A stretch of 64,000 nt of DNA, taken from Ramlibacter alkalitolerans. Its GTDB lineage: Bacteria > Pseudomonadota > Gammaproteobacteria > Burkholderiales > Burkholderiaceae_C. The position numbers and the translations under genes were made by a program. The stretch is taken from positions 372,001 through 436,000 of the forward strand of contig NZ_JAEQND010000001.1 of assembly GCF_016722765.1 (NCBI RefSeq), read 5' to 3'. Below, piece after piece: positions 26,173 to 35,206 of this stretch; positions within the stretch are counted from its first letter, which is position 1; every line of letters begins with the position of its first letter. The notes below the pieces were generated by a model. That model saw only the letters and a program-made list of their open reading frames with translations, did not search any database and was not told where the DNA came from.

Positions 26173-27414
26173 TCAGTTCGCCAGCCGCTCCACCCGCCAG
26201 GCGGGATCGAGGTACACGTAGCCGAAGGACTGCTCGCGCGCGTGCTGCACGTTGTACAGAGCGGGCCGGCTGACACGGAACGGCTGCACTGCACGGCTGC
26301 CGAAGAAATCGCGCACCCCGAATTCGCTGCAGTGGACCTCCAGCACATAGTCGCCGGCGACCAGGAACTCGGCCGGCAAGGAAGCCGCCGCACGGTACGT
26401 GCCGCGCTCGACGTGCTCGCGCTGCGGCGCACGATCGGCGAGCAGTGCGCGGGTGACGATCTCGCCGGTGATCGTCTTGACATAGAAGCCGAAGCGGAAA
26501 TTGGAGAGTGGCTCGTGCACGTGGTACACCAGATCGAGGTCGACCGCCGCGCCCCCGTCGACGGTGAACGTGCGCGTGGGCTCGCCACCCTGGCTGATCG
26601 TGATCCCCAGCAGGTCGACTTCGTCCGTGTGGATCGGGAAGTTCGCGCCCTGGGACCGCACGACGTGGCGCATGTAGTCGCCGACCACCTGCTCCACCCT
26701 GGTCTTTTCCTGGATGCGCCCTTTTTCCATCAGGATCGCGGTTTCGCACAGTTCCTTCACCGCGCCCATGCTGTGGCTGACGAACAGCACCGTGCGGCCC
26801 TGCGCCGCCAGCTCGCGCATCTTCGCGTACGACTTCTGCTGGAACCCCGCGTCGCCAACCGAGAGCACCTCGTCGAGGACAACGATGTCGGGCTCCAGGA
26901 AGGCGGACACCGCGAACGCAAGGCGCACGTACATCCCGCTGGAGTAATGCTTCACGGGCGTATCGAGGAAGCGTTCCACCTCCGCGAAATCGACGATGGC
27001 GTCGAATTTCCGGCGGACTTCGGAGCGCGACATGCCCATCACGGCGCCGTTCAGGTAGATGTTCTCGCGCCCGGTGAGCTCCGGATGGAAGCCGGTGCCG
27101 ACCTCCAGCAGGCTGCTCATGCGGCCGCGGATCTGGATGCGGCCTTCGCTGGGGCTCATCACCCGCGACAGGATCTTCAGCAGCGTGGACTTGCCGGCAC
27201 CGTTGCGGCCGACGATGGCCAGGCGCTCGCCCTCTTCCACTTCGAAGTTGACGTCGCGCAGCGCCCAGAACACCTCGTCGGGCGCCTCGGTGGTCTGCTT
27301 GCGCAGCAGGCCCGTGAGACGACCGAGCGGCCCGCGTCCGCCGTTCGCCCGCTCCTTCTCGTGGTGGAGGGTGAACTTCTTGGAAATGCCTTCGACGACG
27401 ACGGATTTGCTCAC
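26173..27414 (-). CDS. wzt: Polysaccharide ABC exporter ATP-binding protein Wzt with C-terminal carbohydrate-binding region
   Basis: A 413-residue ATPase. Residues about 1-245 are the nucleotide-binding domain: Walker A GRNGAGKSTLLK, Q loop at GFHPELTGRENIYLN, signature HYSSGMYVRLAFAVSA and Walker B IVVLDEVLSVGDAGFQ, the pattern of O-antigen/teichoic-acid exporters. Residues about 255-413 are an extra beta-rich region (VDLLGITISQGGEPTRTFTV, LVYHVHEPLSNFRFGFYVKT) like the Wzt C-terminal domain that recognises the modified end of the finished chain in E. coli O8/O9a. It thus predicts export of a chain capped in the cytoplasm. The wzm gene ends 3 bp upstream, and the GT10/FkbM fusion begins 1 bp downstream. 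Confidence 0.93.
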   Translation of the reverse strand: MSKSVVVEGISKKFTLHHEKERANGGRGPLGRLTGLLRKQTTEAPDEVFWALRDVNFEVEEGERLAIVGRNGAGKSTLLKILSRVMSPSEGRIQIRGRMSSLLEVGTGFHPELTGRENIYLNGAVMGMSRSEVRRKFDAIVDFAEVERFLDTPVKHYSSGMYVRLAFAVSAFLEPDIVVLDEVLSVGDAGFQQKSYAKMRELAAQGRTVLFVSHSMGAVKELCETAILMEKGRIQEKTRVEQVVGDYMRHVVRSQGANFPIHTDEVDLLGITISQGGEPTRTFTVDGGAAVDLDLVYHVHEPLSNFRFGFYVKTITGEIVTRALLADRAPQREHVERGTYRAAASLPAEFLVAGDYVLEVHCSEFGVRDFFGSRAVQPFRVSRPALYNVQHAREQSFGYVYLDPAWRVERLAN

Positions 27415-27417
27415 GAT

Positions 27418-28305
27418 TTACAGGGCATCGGCGAAATGGTGCTCGCTGCGGCGGAAGAAGCGCAGGCCGGGCAGCAGAAGCAGGAAGGTGATGCACACCG
27501 ACAGGGCCACTGCGGGCCAGCGCAGCGGCTGGGAGTCGCCGAGCAGGCACCAGCGGAATCCGTCGATGATGCCCACCATGGGATTGAGCGCGTAGACCAG
27601 GGCCCACTTGCCCGTCACGACGGTGCTCGCGAATCCGACCGGCGACAGGTAGGCGCCCAGCTGCAGCACCACCGGCAGCAGGTGGCGGAAGTCGCGGTAC
27701 CAAACCCCCAGAGCGGAGACCCACAGGCCGCAGGCGAGGATCAGCAGGCACAGTTGCGCCAGGAACAGCGGCAGCAACAGGACCTGCGGCCCCGGTGAGT
27801 GGCGGAACACCAGCGACATCACCACGTACACCACCATGGCGATCAGGAAGTCCACCAGTCCCACCAGCACCGAACTGACCGGGATGATCAGCCGCGGGAA
27901 GTACACCTTGGAGACGATGTTCGCGTTGCCGATGACGCTGTTGCTGGCATCCGAGAAGCTGGCGGAGAAGAACAACCAGGGCAGCAGGCCGGCGAACACC
28001 AGCAGCGCGTAAGGCGCGCCGTTGGACGGCATGTTGGCGAGCCGGCCGAAGATGAACGTGAACACCAGCATGGTCGCCAGCGGACGCAGCAGCGCCCAGC
28101 TCAGGCCCATGACCGTCTGCCGGTAGCGGACCACGACATCGCGCCAGACGATCATCCCGAGCAGTTCCCGGCTGGCCCAGAGTTCGCGCCAGTACTGGGT
28201 GCCGTCCGGTTCGGACGTGATGGTGACGACCGGGCGCTGGTCCGGCGCGGCGCCCGCCGCCGGCACCGGGGTCGCCTCCGTGCTCGGGATCACGTGATCG
28301 TTCAT
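27418..28305 (-). CDS. wzm: Polysaccharide ABC exporter permease Wzm
   Basis: A 295-residue membrane protein of the ABC-2 type with six hydrophobic segments after a 60-residue cytoplasmic N terminus. Signatures are RDVVVRYRQTVMGLSWALLRPL just before TM1, the FTFIFGRLANMPSNGAPYAL loop, GNANIVSKVYFPRLIIPVS, and NPMVGIIDGFRWCLLG, all characteristic of Wzm/TagG exporters. Together with Wzt it moves undecaprenyl-PP-linked polysaccharide across the inner membrane. Its start overlaps the stop of the ColD-like aminotransferase-family gene by 4 bp. Confidence 0.93.
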   Translation of the reverse strand: MNDHVIPSTEATPVPAAGAAPDQRPVVTITSEPDGTQYWRELWASRELLGMIVWRDVVVRYRQTVMGLSWALLRPLATMLVFTFIFGRLANMPSNGAPYALLVFAGLLPWLFFSASFSDASNSVIGNANIVSKVYFPRLIIPVSSVLVGLVDFLIAMVVYVVMSLVFRHSPGPQVLLLPLFLAQLCLLILACGLWVSALGVWYRDFRHLLPVVLQLGAYLSPVGFASTVVTGKWALVYALNPMVGIIDGFRWCLLGDSQPLRWPAVALSVCITFLLLLPGLRFFRRSEHHFADAL

Positions 28306-29483
28306 CGCCCGGTCAGCTCGTCCAGCGCCGCACGCAAGGTCCGGAACTCGTCGTCAAGGGGGTAATGATGGTTGCCGATGAACAGGCCGCTGGCGTCCAG
28401 GTCGTCCGCGTTCGCCAGCGTGCCGTGGATGCTGTAGTCGAACCAGCGCAGCACCTCGTTCTTGGCGAAGTTGCCGGCGACGATGGGCCGGCAGTCGATG
28501 CCGTGTGCGGTAAAGACACGCACCACGTCGGCCCGCGTGAAAGGCGCGTCCGGCTGCACGATCATGCTGAAGCCGAACCAGCTGCTCTCCCCGATCTCGC
28601 GCTGCGTGCGCAACTGCGGGTAGCGGGCCAACAGGTCCAGGAAGCGGGCAGCATTGCGCCGGCGCGCCTCCACCATCGCGGGCAGCTTGCGCAGCTGCTG
28701 CGTGCCGATCGCGCCGCTCATCTCCAGCGGCCGCAGGTTGTAGCCGGGCAGAACGAACTTGAACGACTCGACGAAGGCGTCGTCGCTCTTGGTTCCGGTG
28801 ACCTTGTTGTGTTTCGGCAGGTTGCGCGTCCAGCCGTGGGCGCGCAAGGACAGCATCAGGTGGTACAGCTCCTCGTCGTCGGTGACGACCATGCCGCCTT
28901 CCATCGTGGAGATGTGGTGGCTGAAGAAGGCGCTGTAGCTGCCCATCGCGCCGAAGGTACCGGCTTGCCTGCCCCCCAGGCGCGCGCCGAGCGACTCGCA
29001 GTTGTCCTCGATCACGACGATGTCCCGCCCGGCGACGATGCGCTCGATGCGTTCGAAGTCGTTCGGGTTCCCCAGCAGGTTCACCGCCATGATGGCGCGG
29101 GTCGCCGCGCCCACGGCGCCCTGCAGCGCCTCGAGGTCGTAGTTCAGCGTCTCGCGGTCGACGTCGACGAACTTCAGCTTCAGCCCGTACTGCTGCAGCG
29201 GGTGGTAGGTGGTGCTCCAGGAGACGGCCGGCACGATGATTTCGTCACCCGGCAGCAGCGGTCTGTCCTTGCGAAAGCGCAGCGCCGCGACCATCAGCAG
29301 GTTGGCCGAGGAGCCGGAGTTCGCCATCACGCAGTAGCGGCTGCCCACGTACTCGGCGAACTGGCGCTCGAAGTCGGCGACGCGCGGCCCCATGGAATAC
29401 ATGCCCGAGGCGATCACCGACTGGATCGCATCGATCTCCTGCTGGTCCCAGGTGGTCGTTGCCAGCGGATACGGTTTGTTCAT
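28302..29483 (-). CDS. ColD/RfbH-like PLP-dependent sugar 3-dehydratase (DegT/DnrJ/EryC1/StrS fold)
   Basis: A 393-residue PLP enzyme of the sugar aminotransferase family: NSGSSANLLMVAALRF near residue 55, IVPAVSWSTTYHPLQQYG, VVIEDNCESLGARLGGRQAG. At the position of the PLP-binding Lys the sequence reads AFFSHHISTMEGG, so His189 replaces Lys. This change is the mark of the 3-deoxygenating members, GDP-4-keto-6-deoxy-D-mannose 3-dehydratase (ColD, His188) and the CDP-sugar dehydrase E1 (RfbH). No ferredoxin-type reductase partner (needed by E1) is seen, and gmd lies in the same operon, so a ColD-like role leading to GDP-colitose is favoured. An ordinary aminotransferase is unlikely without the Lys. 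Confidence 0.85.
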   Translation of the reverse strand: MNKPYPLATTTWDQQEIDAIQSVIASGMYSMGPRVADFERQFAEYVGSRYCVMANSGSSANLLMVAALRFRKDRPLLPGDEIIVPAVSWSTTYHPLQQYGLKLKFVDVDRETLNYDLEALQGAVGAATRAIMAVNLLGNPNDFERIERIVAGRDIVVIEDNCESLGARLGGRQAGTFGAMGSYSAFFSHHISTMEGGMVVTDDEELYHLMLSLRAHGWTRNLPKHNKVTGTKSDDAFVESFKFVLPGYNLRPLEMSGAIGTQQLRKLPAMVEARRRNAARFLDLLARYPQLRTQREIGESSWFGFSMIVQPDAPFTRADVVRVFTAHGIDCRPIVAGNFAKNEVLRWFDYSIHGTLANADDLDASGLFIGNHHYPLDDEFRTLRAALDELTGR

Positions 29484-30424
29484 CGTGCGACCCCGTCAAG
29501 GCTCAGGTAGTGGTTGTAGGTGGCCCGGATGCCGTCTTCCAGGCTCGTGGCCGGAGCCCATCCCCAGGCCGCTTGAAGCTCGGTGGAGACCAGCTTCTGC
29601 TTCATGCCGGCCGGCTTGCTCGTGTCGTGCACGAAGCGGCCGTCCCAGCCGATCACCTCAGCCGCGATCCGGTAGTAGTCGTTTACCGAGTGGTCACGGC
29701 CGACGCCCACGTTCATCATCTGCGGCAGCGGGTCGAAGGCGCCTACCGCGCGCCAGATCGCGTCCGCGAGGTCGGGCGCAAACATGAACTCGCGGCGCGC
29801 GCTGCCATCGCCCCAGATCTCCACTTCCGCCCGGCCCTGTACCTTGGCGGTGTGGACCTTGTGGATGATGGCGGGCACGAGGTGCGAGTGCTTCGGATCG
29901 AACTTGTCGTGCGGACCGTACAGGTTGCAGGGGATCAGGGTCTTGTACGAGAGCTCGGGGCGTTCGCGGCCGACGTACTGGCACAGCCGCGCCACAGCGA
30001 TCTTGGCCAGCGCGTAGCCCTCGTTGGTGGGCTCCAGTTCCCCCTGCAGGACCGCGCTTTCCGTCAGCGGGTTGTGCGCTTCGCGCGGGTACATGCAGGA
30101 ACTGCCGAGGTTCAGCAGCCGCGGCACGCCGGCCTCGCGGGCGGCCATCACGATGTTGCGGCCCAGGTCGAGGTTCGTGACGAGGAAATCCACCGGCGCT
30201 GCAATGTTGGCCTGGATGCCGCCGACCCGGCCGGCCGCGTGGATCACGATCTCCGGTTGCAGCTTGCGAATGAAATCCGCTGTCGCCCGCGCATCGCGCA
30301 AGTCGAGTTCCCGGCTGCTCGGCGCGACGACGTTCCAGTGGCTGGCGGCCGGGAATTCCAGGACGTTGCGACCCACCATGCCACTGCCGCCCGTCAGCAG
30401 GACGGTCCCTCTCTGCCTGTTCAT
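29480..30424 (-). CDS. fcl: GDP-L-fucose synthase family (GDP-4-keto-6-deoxy-D-mannose 3,5-epimerase/4-reductase; or ColC-like)
   Basis: A 314-residue extended SDR. It shows the NADP motif TGGSGMVGRNVL, VIHAAGRVGGIQAN, the Ser block LNLGSSCMYPR and the catalytic YALAKI (Tyr-x3-Lys), then NLYGPHDKFDPKHSHLVPA, the signature of GDP-fucose synthase. ColC, which makes GDP-L-colitose by C5 epimerisation and C4 reduction, is a close relative and cannot be told apart by these motifs. It starts 5 bp after gmd and overlaps the ColD-like gene by 4 bp. Whether it acts on the GDP-4-keto-6-deoxymannose itself (fucose) or on the ColD product (colitose), or both, is open. Confidence 0.9.
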   Translation of the reverse strand: MNRQRGTVLLTGGSGMVGRNVLEFPAASHWNVVAPSSRELDLRDARATADFIRKLQPEIVIHAAGRVGGIQANIAAPVDFLVTNLDLGRNIVMAAREAGVPRLLNLGSSCMYPREAHNPLTESAVLQGELEPTNEGYALAKIAVARLCQYVGRERPELSYKTLIPCNLYGPHDKFDPKHSHLVPAIIHKVHTAKVQGRAEVEIWGDGSARREFMFAPDLADAIWRAVGAFDPLPQMMNVGVGRDHSVNDYYRIAAEVIGWDGRFVHDTSKPAGMKQKLVSTELQAAWGWAPATSLEDGIRATYNHYLSLDGVAR

Positions 30425-30429
30425 CGCGT

Positions 30430-31518
30430 TCAACCCTGGTTGCGCAGCGCCTTGTGGCCGCGGGCCTGGACCTCGAGGTCGAACTGGGCAGCCTTCAGGT
30501 CGGCCTCCGCCATCTCGCGCACGAGTTCCTTGAAGGGGGTACGCGGAGTCCATCCGAGCTTCTGCCGCGCCTTGCTCGCATCGCCCAGCAGGGTCTGGAC
30601 TTCCGTCGGACGGAAGTAGCGGGGATCGACCTCCACCACGCAGCGGCCGGCAGGATCGAACGCCTTTTCATCCACGCCTTCGCCCTTCCACTCCAGCTTC
30701 ATGCCCAGCACGGCGGCCGTCGCGTCGACGAATTCGCGCACGCTGTACTGCACCCCGGTGGCGATGACGAAATCCTCCGGCCGGTCCTGCTGCAGCATCA
30801 GCCATTGCATCTCCACATAGTCGCGCGCATGCCCCCAGTCGCGCAGTGCGCCCAGGTTGCCCAGGTACAGCCGCTCCTGCAGCCCCAGCTTGATGCGCGC
30901 CAGCGCTTGCGTGATCTTGCGGGTGACGAAGGTCTCCCCCCGCACCGGCGACTCGTGGTTGAACAGGATGCCGTTGCAGGCGTAGAGGCCGTAGGCCTCA
31001 CGGTAGTTCACCGTGATCCAGTACGCGTACAGCTTGGCCACCGCATAGGGGCTGCGCGGGTAGAAGGGCGTGGTTTCCTTCTGCGGCACTTCCTGCACCA
31101 GGCCATACAGCTCGGAGGTGGAGGCCTGGTAGAAGCGCGTCTTCTTCTCCAGCCCGAGGATGCGGATCGCCTCCAGCATCCGCAGGGGCCCCAGGGCATC
31201 CGAATTGGCCGTGTATTCCGGCTCCTCGAACGACACGGCCACATGGCTCTGGGCCGCGAGGTTGTAGATCTCGTCGGGGCGCACCTTGGCGATGATGTGG
31301 ATGAGGCTGGACGAATCCGTCATGTCGCCGTGGTGCAGCACGAAACGGCCATCGGAGACGTGCGGATCCTGGAACAGGTGGTCGATGCGGTCGGTGTTGA
31401 ACAGCGACGTGCGGCGCTTGATTCCGTGCACCTCGTAGCCCTTGTCAAGCAGGAGCTCGGCAAGATAGGCACCGTCCTGGCCGGTCACACCGGTGATCAA
31501 AGCAACTTTTCTGGTCAT
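30430..31518 (-). CDS. gmd: GDP-mannose 4,6-dehydratase
   Basis: A 362-residue extended SDR that converts GDP-D-mannose to GDP-4-keto-6-deoxy-D-mannose, the branch point to GDP-fucose, GDP-colitose, GDP-perosamine and GDP-rhamnose. Diagnostic segments are [42 protein letters not shown]-like ([16 protein letters not shown]), the Thr/Ser block QASTSELYG with the [10 protein letters not shown] Tyr-Lys pair, and [17 protein letters not shown]. It is separated from rfbC by 165 bp, the largest gap inside the polysaccharide cluster, so a promoter probably lies there. Confidence 0.96.
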   Translation of the reverse strand: MTRKVALITGVTGQDGAYLAELLLDKGYEVHGIKRRTSLFNTDRIDHLFQDPHVSDGRFVLHHGDMTDSSSLIHIIAKVRPDEIYNLAAQSHVAVSFEEPEYTANSDALGPLRMLEAIRILGLEKKTRFYQASTSELYGLVQEVPQKETTPFYPRSPYAVAKLYAYWITVNYREAYGLYACNGILFNHESPVRGETFVTRKITQALARIKLGLQERLYLGNLGALRDWGHARDYVEMQWLMLQQDRPEDFVIATGVQYSVREFVDATAAVLGMKLEWKGEGVDEKAFDPAGRCVVEVDPRYFRPTEVQTLLGDASKARQKLGWTPRTPFKELVREMAEADLKAAQFDLEVQARGHKALRNQG

Positions 31519-31683
31519 GCTGGAAACGCGCCGGCCCTCACGAGCCTGCCGTCTGGAATCAATGGATAGCGACGCGCAGGAGGCCCGCCAGAGGAAGCGG
31601 GCGCGCGATCCCGGAGCGTCAGAAGAGGTAGCCGGGAAAACCCTGCATTTTAGCGTCCCCGGCCTGCGCTCGACCTGCTTTGC

Positions 31684-32241
31684 TTACGGAAACAATTCCG
31701 CGCCGGCCAGGGGACTTCCTTGCAAGTCCTTGCCGGAAAGCCTGAGCTCCTGGATCCCCGCTGCCGCCAAGCCCCAGTCGACGCCGATCTCCGCGTCGTT
31801 CCACACGATGCACCGCTCATGCTCCGGCGCGTAGTAATCCGTCGCCTTGTAAAGAAAATCGGCCAGTTCGGTGAGCACGACGAACCCGTGCGCGAACCCC
31901 GGCGGAATCCACAACTGGCGCTGGTTCTCCTCGCTCAGGACCTCGCCGACCCACTTGCCGAAGGTCGGCGAGGAACGTCGCACGTCCACGGCCACGTCGA
32001 ATACGGCGCCGCGCACCACCCGCACGAGCTTGCCCTGCGGCTGCCTGATCTGGTAGTGCAGCCCGCGCAGCACGCCCTTGGCCGATCGTGAATGGTTGTC
32101 CTGCACGAACTCGGTGGTTATGCCCGTCGCCTCGCGGAAGACCTTGGCGTTGAAGCTTTCCAGGAAGAAGCCGCGCGCATCGCCGAAGACCTTCGGCTCC
32201 AGCACCAGCACGTCGGGGATCGCCGTGGGCGTGACCTTCAT
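31684..32241 (-). CDS. rfbC: dTDP-4-dehydrorhamnose 3,5-epimerase
   Basis: A 185-residue cupin-like epimerase, third enzyme of dTDP-L-rhamnose synthesis. It contains the catalytic-His segment [23 protein letters not shown], and [21 protein letters not shown] followed by the Tyr-containing [15 protein letters not shown]. The start overlaps the rfbA stop by 4 bp. It is the last gene of the rfbBDAC unit; the downstream 165 bp to gmd shows no clear hairpin terminator, so read-through into gmd is possible. Confidence 0.96.
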   Translation of the reverse strand: MKVTPTAIPDVLVLEPKVFGDARGFFLESFNAKVFREATGITTEFVQDNHSRSAKGVLRGLHYQIRQPQGKLVRVVRGAVFDVAVDVRRSSPTFGKWVGEVLSEENQRQLWIPPGFAHGFVVLTELADFLYKATDYYAPEHERCIVWNDAEIGVDWGLAAAGIQELRLSGKDLQGSPLAGAELFP

Positions 32242-33128
32242 GCTGCCTTCCTTCCCTCGCGCAGCACGTGCAGCAGGTACTGGCCGTAGCCGTTCTTCTG
32301 CAGCGGCTGTGCCAGCCGTTCCAGTTGGCCGTCGTCGATGAAGCCGGCGCGCCAGGCGATCTCCTCCGGGCAGGCGATCTTCAGGCCCTGGCGGTGTTCC
32401 AGCGTGGCGATGAACTGGCCGGCTTCCAGCAGGCTGTCGTGGGTGCCGGTGTCCAGCCAGGCGTAGCCGCGCTGCATGATGCGCACCTCCAGCTGGCCGC
32501 GCTCCAGGTAGGCCTGGTTCACGGCGGTGATCTCCAGCTCGCCGCGTGCGCTGGGCTTGACGGCCTTGGCGATGTCCACCACCTGGTTGTCGTAGAAGTA
32601 CAGGCCGGTCACCGCGTAGTGGCTCTTGGGCTGCGCGGGCTTTTCCTCGATGCTGGTGGCGCGCCCCTGGGCGTCGAAGGCCACCACGCCATAGCGCTGC
32701 GGATCCTGCACGTGGTAGGCGAACACGGTGGCGCCCGAGGGCTGCGCATCGGCCGACTGCATCAGCGGACCGAGGTCGTGGCCGTAGAAGATGTTGTCGC
32801 CCAGCACCAGCGCACTGGGATCGTTGCCCACGAACCTGTCGCCGATGATGAAGGCCTGCGCCAGACCGTCGGGGCTGGGCTGCACGGCGTACTGGATGTT
32901 CAGGCCCCACTGGCGGCCGTCGGCCAGCAGTTGCTGGAAGCGCGGCGTGTCCTGCGGCGTGCTGATCACCAGGATGTCGCGGATGCCCGCCAGCATCAGC
33001 GTGCCCAGCGGGTAATAGATCATCGGCTTGTCGTAGACGGGCAGCAGCTGCTTGCTCACCGCGATGGTCGCGGGATGCAGGCGCGTGCCGGCGCCGCCGG
33101 CGAGGATGATGCCTTTGCGTCGGGTCAT
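32238..33128 (-). CDS. rfbA: Glucose-1-phosphate thymidylyltransferase
   Basis: A 296-residue nucleotidyltransferase that makes dTDP-glucose from dTTP and glucose-1-P. The start carries the signature [20 protein letters not shown] with [17 protein letters not shown], then [32 protein letters not shown] and [15 protein letters not shown]. The ATG at 33128 overlaps the stop of rfbD as ATGA. Length and motifs agree with the classical RmlA tetramer. Confidence 0.97.
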   Translation of the reverse strand: MTRRKGIILAGGAGTRLHPATIAVSKQLLPVYDKPMIYYPLGTLMLAGIRDILVISTPQDTPRFQQLLADGRQWGLNIQYAVQPSPDGLAQAFIIGDRFVGNDPSALVLGDNIFYGHDLGPLMQSADAQPSGATVFAYHVQDPQRYGVVAFDAQGRATSIEEKPAQPKSHYAVTGLYFYDNQVVDIAKAVKPSARGELEITAVNQAYLERGQLEVRIMQRGYAWLDTGTHDSLLEAGQFIATLEHRQGLKIACPEEIAWRAGFIDDGQLERLAQPLQKNGYGQYLLHVLREGRKAA

Positions 33129-34027
33129 GAACGTTCCAGGATTTCTTGAAGCATGCGGGCCACGCCCCATTCCCATGGGGGCAGCGCCAGGCCGAAGGCG
33201 GTGCGGAAGCGCTCGGTGTCCAGCCGGGAATTATGGGGACGGCGCGCCGGGGTCGGAAAGGCGGAGGTGGGCACCGGAGCGATTGCCGATGGCCCAGCCT
33301 TGAATTCTTCCCCGAGTTGCTGCGCTTTGCCCACGACGAAGCGGGCGTAGCCGTGCCAAGAAGTCTCGCCGCTCGCGGCCACGTGGTAGGTGCCCGCCAG
33401 TGCGGGATCGCGCAGCAGCGCGCGCGCAGCGTGCGCGGTCACGTCGGCCAGCAGGTCTGCCCCCGTTGGCGCGCCGAACTGGTCGTCGATCACGGTGAGG
33501 CGCTCGCGTTCGCCCGCCAGCCGCAGCATGGTCCTGGCGAAATTGCCGCCCCGTGCGGCATAGACCCAGCTGGTGCGCAGGATCAGGTGCTGCGGCTGCG
33601 CGGCGGCCAGGCGTTGTTCGCCTTCCAGCTTGGTGCGGCCATAGACGCTCAAGGGGCCGGTGGCGTCGTCCTCGCGCCAGGGCCGGCTGCCGCTGCCGTC
33701 GAAGACGTAGTCGGTGGAGTAATGGATCACCGGCGCGTCGACTGCGCGGGCCGCACGGGCGATCGCCTCCGGCGCGAGTGCGTTGACGGTACGCGCTGAC
33801 TCGGAATCGCTTTCCGCCTTGTCGACGGCCGTGTAGGCGGCAGCATTGACCACCAGGTCGGGCCGTACCTGCAGCACCGACGCGGCGACGGCCTGCGGAT
33901 CGCGGAAATCGCCGGCCAGCGCGCCCTCGCCCGCAGAGCCAAGCGCCACGACTTCTCCCAGCGGAGCCAGGCTGCGGCGCAGTTCCCAGCCGACTTGCCC
34001 GTTGGCGCCGAACAGCAGGATCTTCAC
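33125..34027 (-). CDS. rfbD: dTDP-4-dehydrorhamnose reductase
   Basis: A 300-residue SDR-type reductase that forms dTDP-L-rhamnose. It starts with a GTG ([19 protein letters not shown]); no ATG precedes the Gly-rich cofactor motif. Further marks are [24 protein letters not shown], the catalytic YGRTK and [19 protein letters not shown]. It begins 5 bp after the rfbB stop and overlaps rfbA by 4 bp. Confidence 0.95.
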   Translation of the reverse strand: MKILLFGANGQVGWELRRSLAPLGEVVALGSAGEGALAGDFRDPQAVAASVLQVRPDLVVNAAAYTAVDKAESDSESARTVNALAPEAIARAARAVDAPVIHYSTDYVFDGSGSRPWREDDATGPLSVYGRTKLEGEQRLAAAQPQHLILRTSWVYAARGGNFARTMLRLAGERERLTVIDDQFGAPTGADLLADVTAHAARALLRDPALAGTYHVAASGETSWHGYARFVVGKAQQLGEEFKAGPSAIAPVPTSAFPTPARRPHNSRLDTERFRTAFGLALPPWEWGVARMLQEILERS

Positions 34028-34032
34028 GGTAT

Positions 34033-35097
34033 TCAGGCCGCCGGCGCGTACTGCGTGGCGATCCACTCGCGGTAGGCGCCGCTTTGCACGTGCTGCACCC
34101 ACTCGCCGTTGGCCAGGTACCACTGCACCGTCTTGCGCAAGCCGGTCTCGAAGGTTTCGGCCGGCTTCCAGCCCAGTTCGCGTTCGAGCTTGCGCGCATC
34201 GATGGCGTAGCGGCGGTCGTGCCCCGGGCGGTCCTTCACGAAAGTGATCTGCCCGCTGTAGCTGCCGCCCGCGGCACGCGGCGCGAGTTCGTCGAGCAGC
34301 GCACACACGGTGTGCACCACGTCCAGGTTGGCCTTCTCGTTCCAGCCGCCCACGTTGTAGGTCTCGCCCAGGCGCCCGGCCTCCAGTACGCGCCGGATGG
34401 CGCTGCAGTGGTCGCCCACGTAGAGCCAGTCGCGGACCTGCTGGCCGTCGCCGTACACGGGCAGCGGCTTGCCCGCCAGCGCATTCACGATGATCAGCGG
34501 GATCAGCTTCTCGGGGAAGTGGTAGGGCCCGTAGTTGTTGGAGCAGTTGGTGGTCAGCACCGGCAGCCCGTAGGTGTGGTGGTAGGCCCGCACCAGGTGG
34601 TCGCTGGCCGCCTTGCTGGCCGAGTAAGGGCTGTTGGGCTCGTAGCGATGCTCCTCGGTGAACGCCGCTTCGGCGGGCGCGAGCGAGCCGTAGACCTCGT
34701 CGGTGGAGACGTGCAGGAAGCGGAAGCCTTCGCGCTCGGCGCCCTGCAGGCCGCCCCAGTACGCGCGCACCGCCTCCAGCAGGCGGAAGGTGCCGACCAC
34801 GTTGGTCTCGATGAAGGTGCCGGGCGCGTGGATGGAGCGGTCCACGTGCGATTCGGCGGCGAAGTTCAGCACCGCGCGCGGGCGGTGGCGCGCCAGCAGC
34901 GATTCGACCAGCGCACCGTCGCCGATGTCGCCGTGCACGAACTGGTGGCGCTCGTCGCCCTGCAGCGAGCGCAGGTTCTCCAGGTTGCCCGCGTAGGTGA
35001 GCTTGTCCAGGTTGATCACCGGCTCGCCGGTCGCGGCGATCCAGTCCAACACGAAATTCGAGCCGATGAAACCGGCCCCTCCCGTCACGAGAATCAT
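34033..35097 (-). CDS. rfbB: dTDP-glucose 4,6-dehydratase
   Basis: A 354-residue extended SDR, first gene of the 18-gene leftward cluster. Motifs are [19 protein letters not shown], the nucleotide-binding [33 protein letters not shown] with the catalytic Thr, Asp and Glu, and [15 protein letters not shown] with Tyr and Lys. [13 protein letters not shown] and the C-terminal [12 protein letters not shown] are also standard. It converts dTDP-glucose to the 4-keto-6-deoxy form. The cluster promoter should lie in the 109 bp between it and the stop of the fatty acyl-CoA reductase gene upstream on the same strand, in which I see no clear consensus. Confidence 0.97.
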   Translation of the reverse strand: MILVTGGAGFIGSNFVLDWIAATGEPVINLDKLTYAGNLENLRSLQGDERHQFVHGDIGDGALVESLLARHRPRAVLNFAAESHVDRSIHAPGTFIETNVVGTFRLLEAVRAYWGGLQGAEREGFRFLHVSTDEVYGSLAPAEAAFTEEHRYEPNSPYSASKAASDHLVRAYHHTYGLPVLTTNCSNNYGPYHFPEKLIPLIIVNALAGKPLPVYGDGQQVRDWLYVGDHCSAIRRVLEAGRLGETYNVGGWNEKANLDVVHTVCALLDELAPRAAGGSYSGQITFVKDRPGHDRRYAIDARKLERELGWKPAETFETGLRKTVQWYLANGEWVQHVQSGAYREWIATQYAPAA

Positions 35098-35206
35098 GCA
35101 GCAAGCTCCAGTGCCCGCGGCCGCACCAGCAGCCTGCGGCAAGCCGGCGATTATCGCATCGCGACCTGAGCCGCCGACGACAGGGACAAGCTCCGCGCCG
35201 CCCCGG

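Noticed and set aside
28302-29483. Loss of the catalytic Lys as a sign of a dead aminotransferase
   Set aside because: The replacement is the His known from ColD/RfbH, the flanking active-site residues are kept, and the gene is full length in an intact operon.
31519-31683. JUMPstart/ops element upstream of gmd
   Set aside because: A GAGGTAG stretch is present, but the full GGCGGTAG-type ops motif and its flanks are absent.
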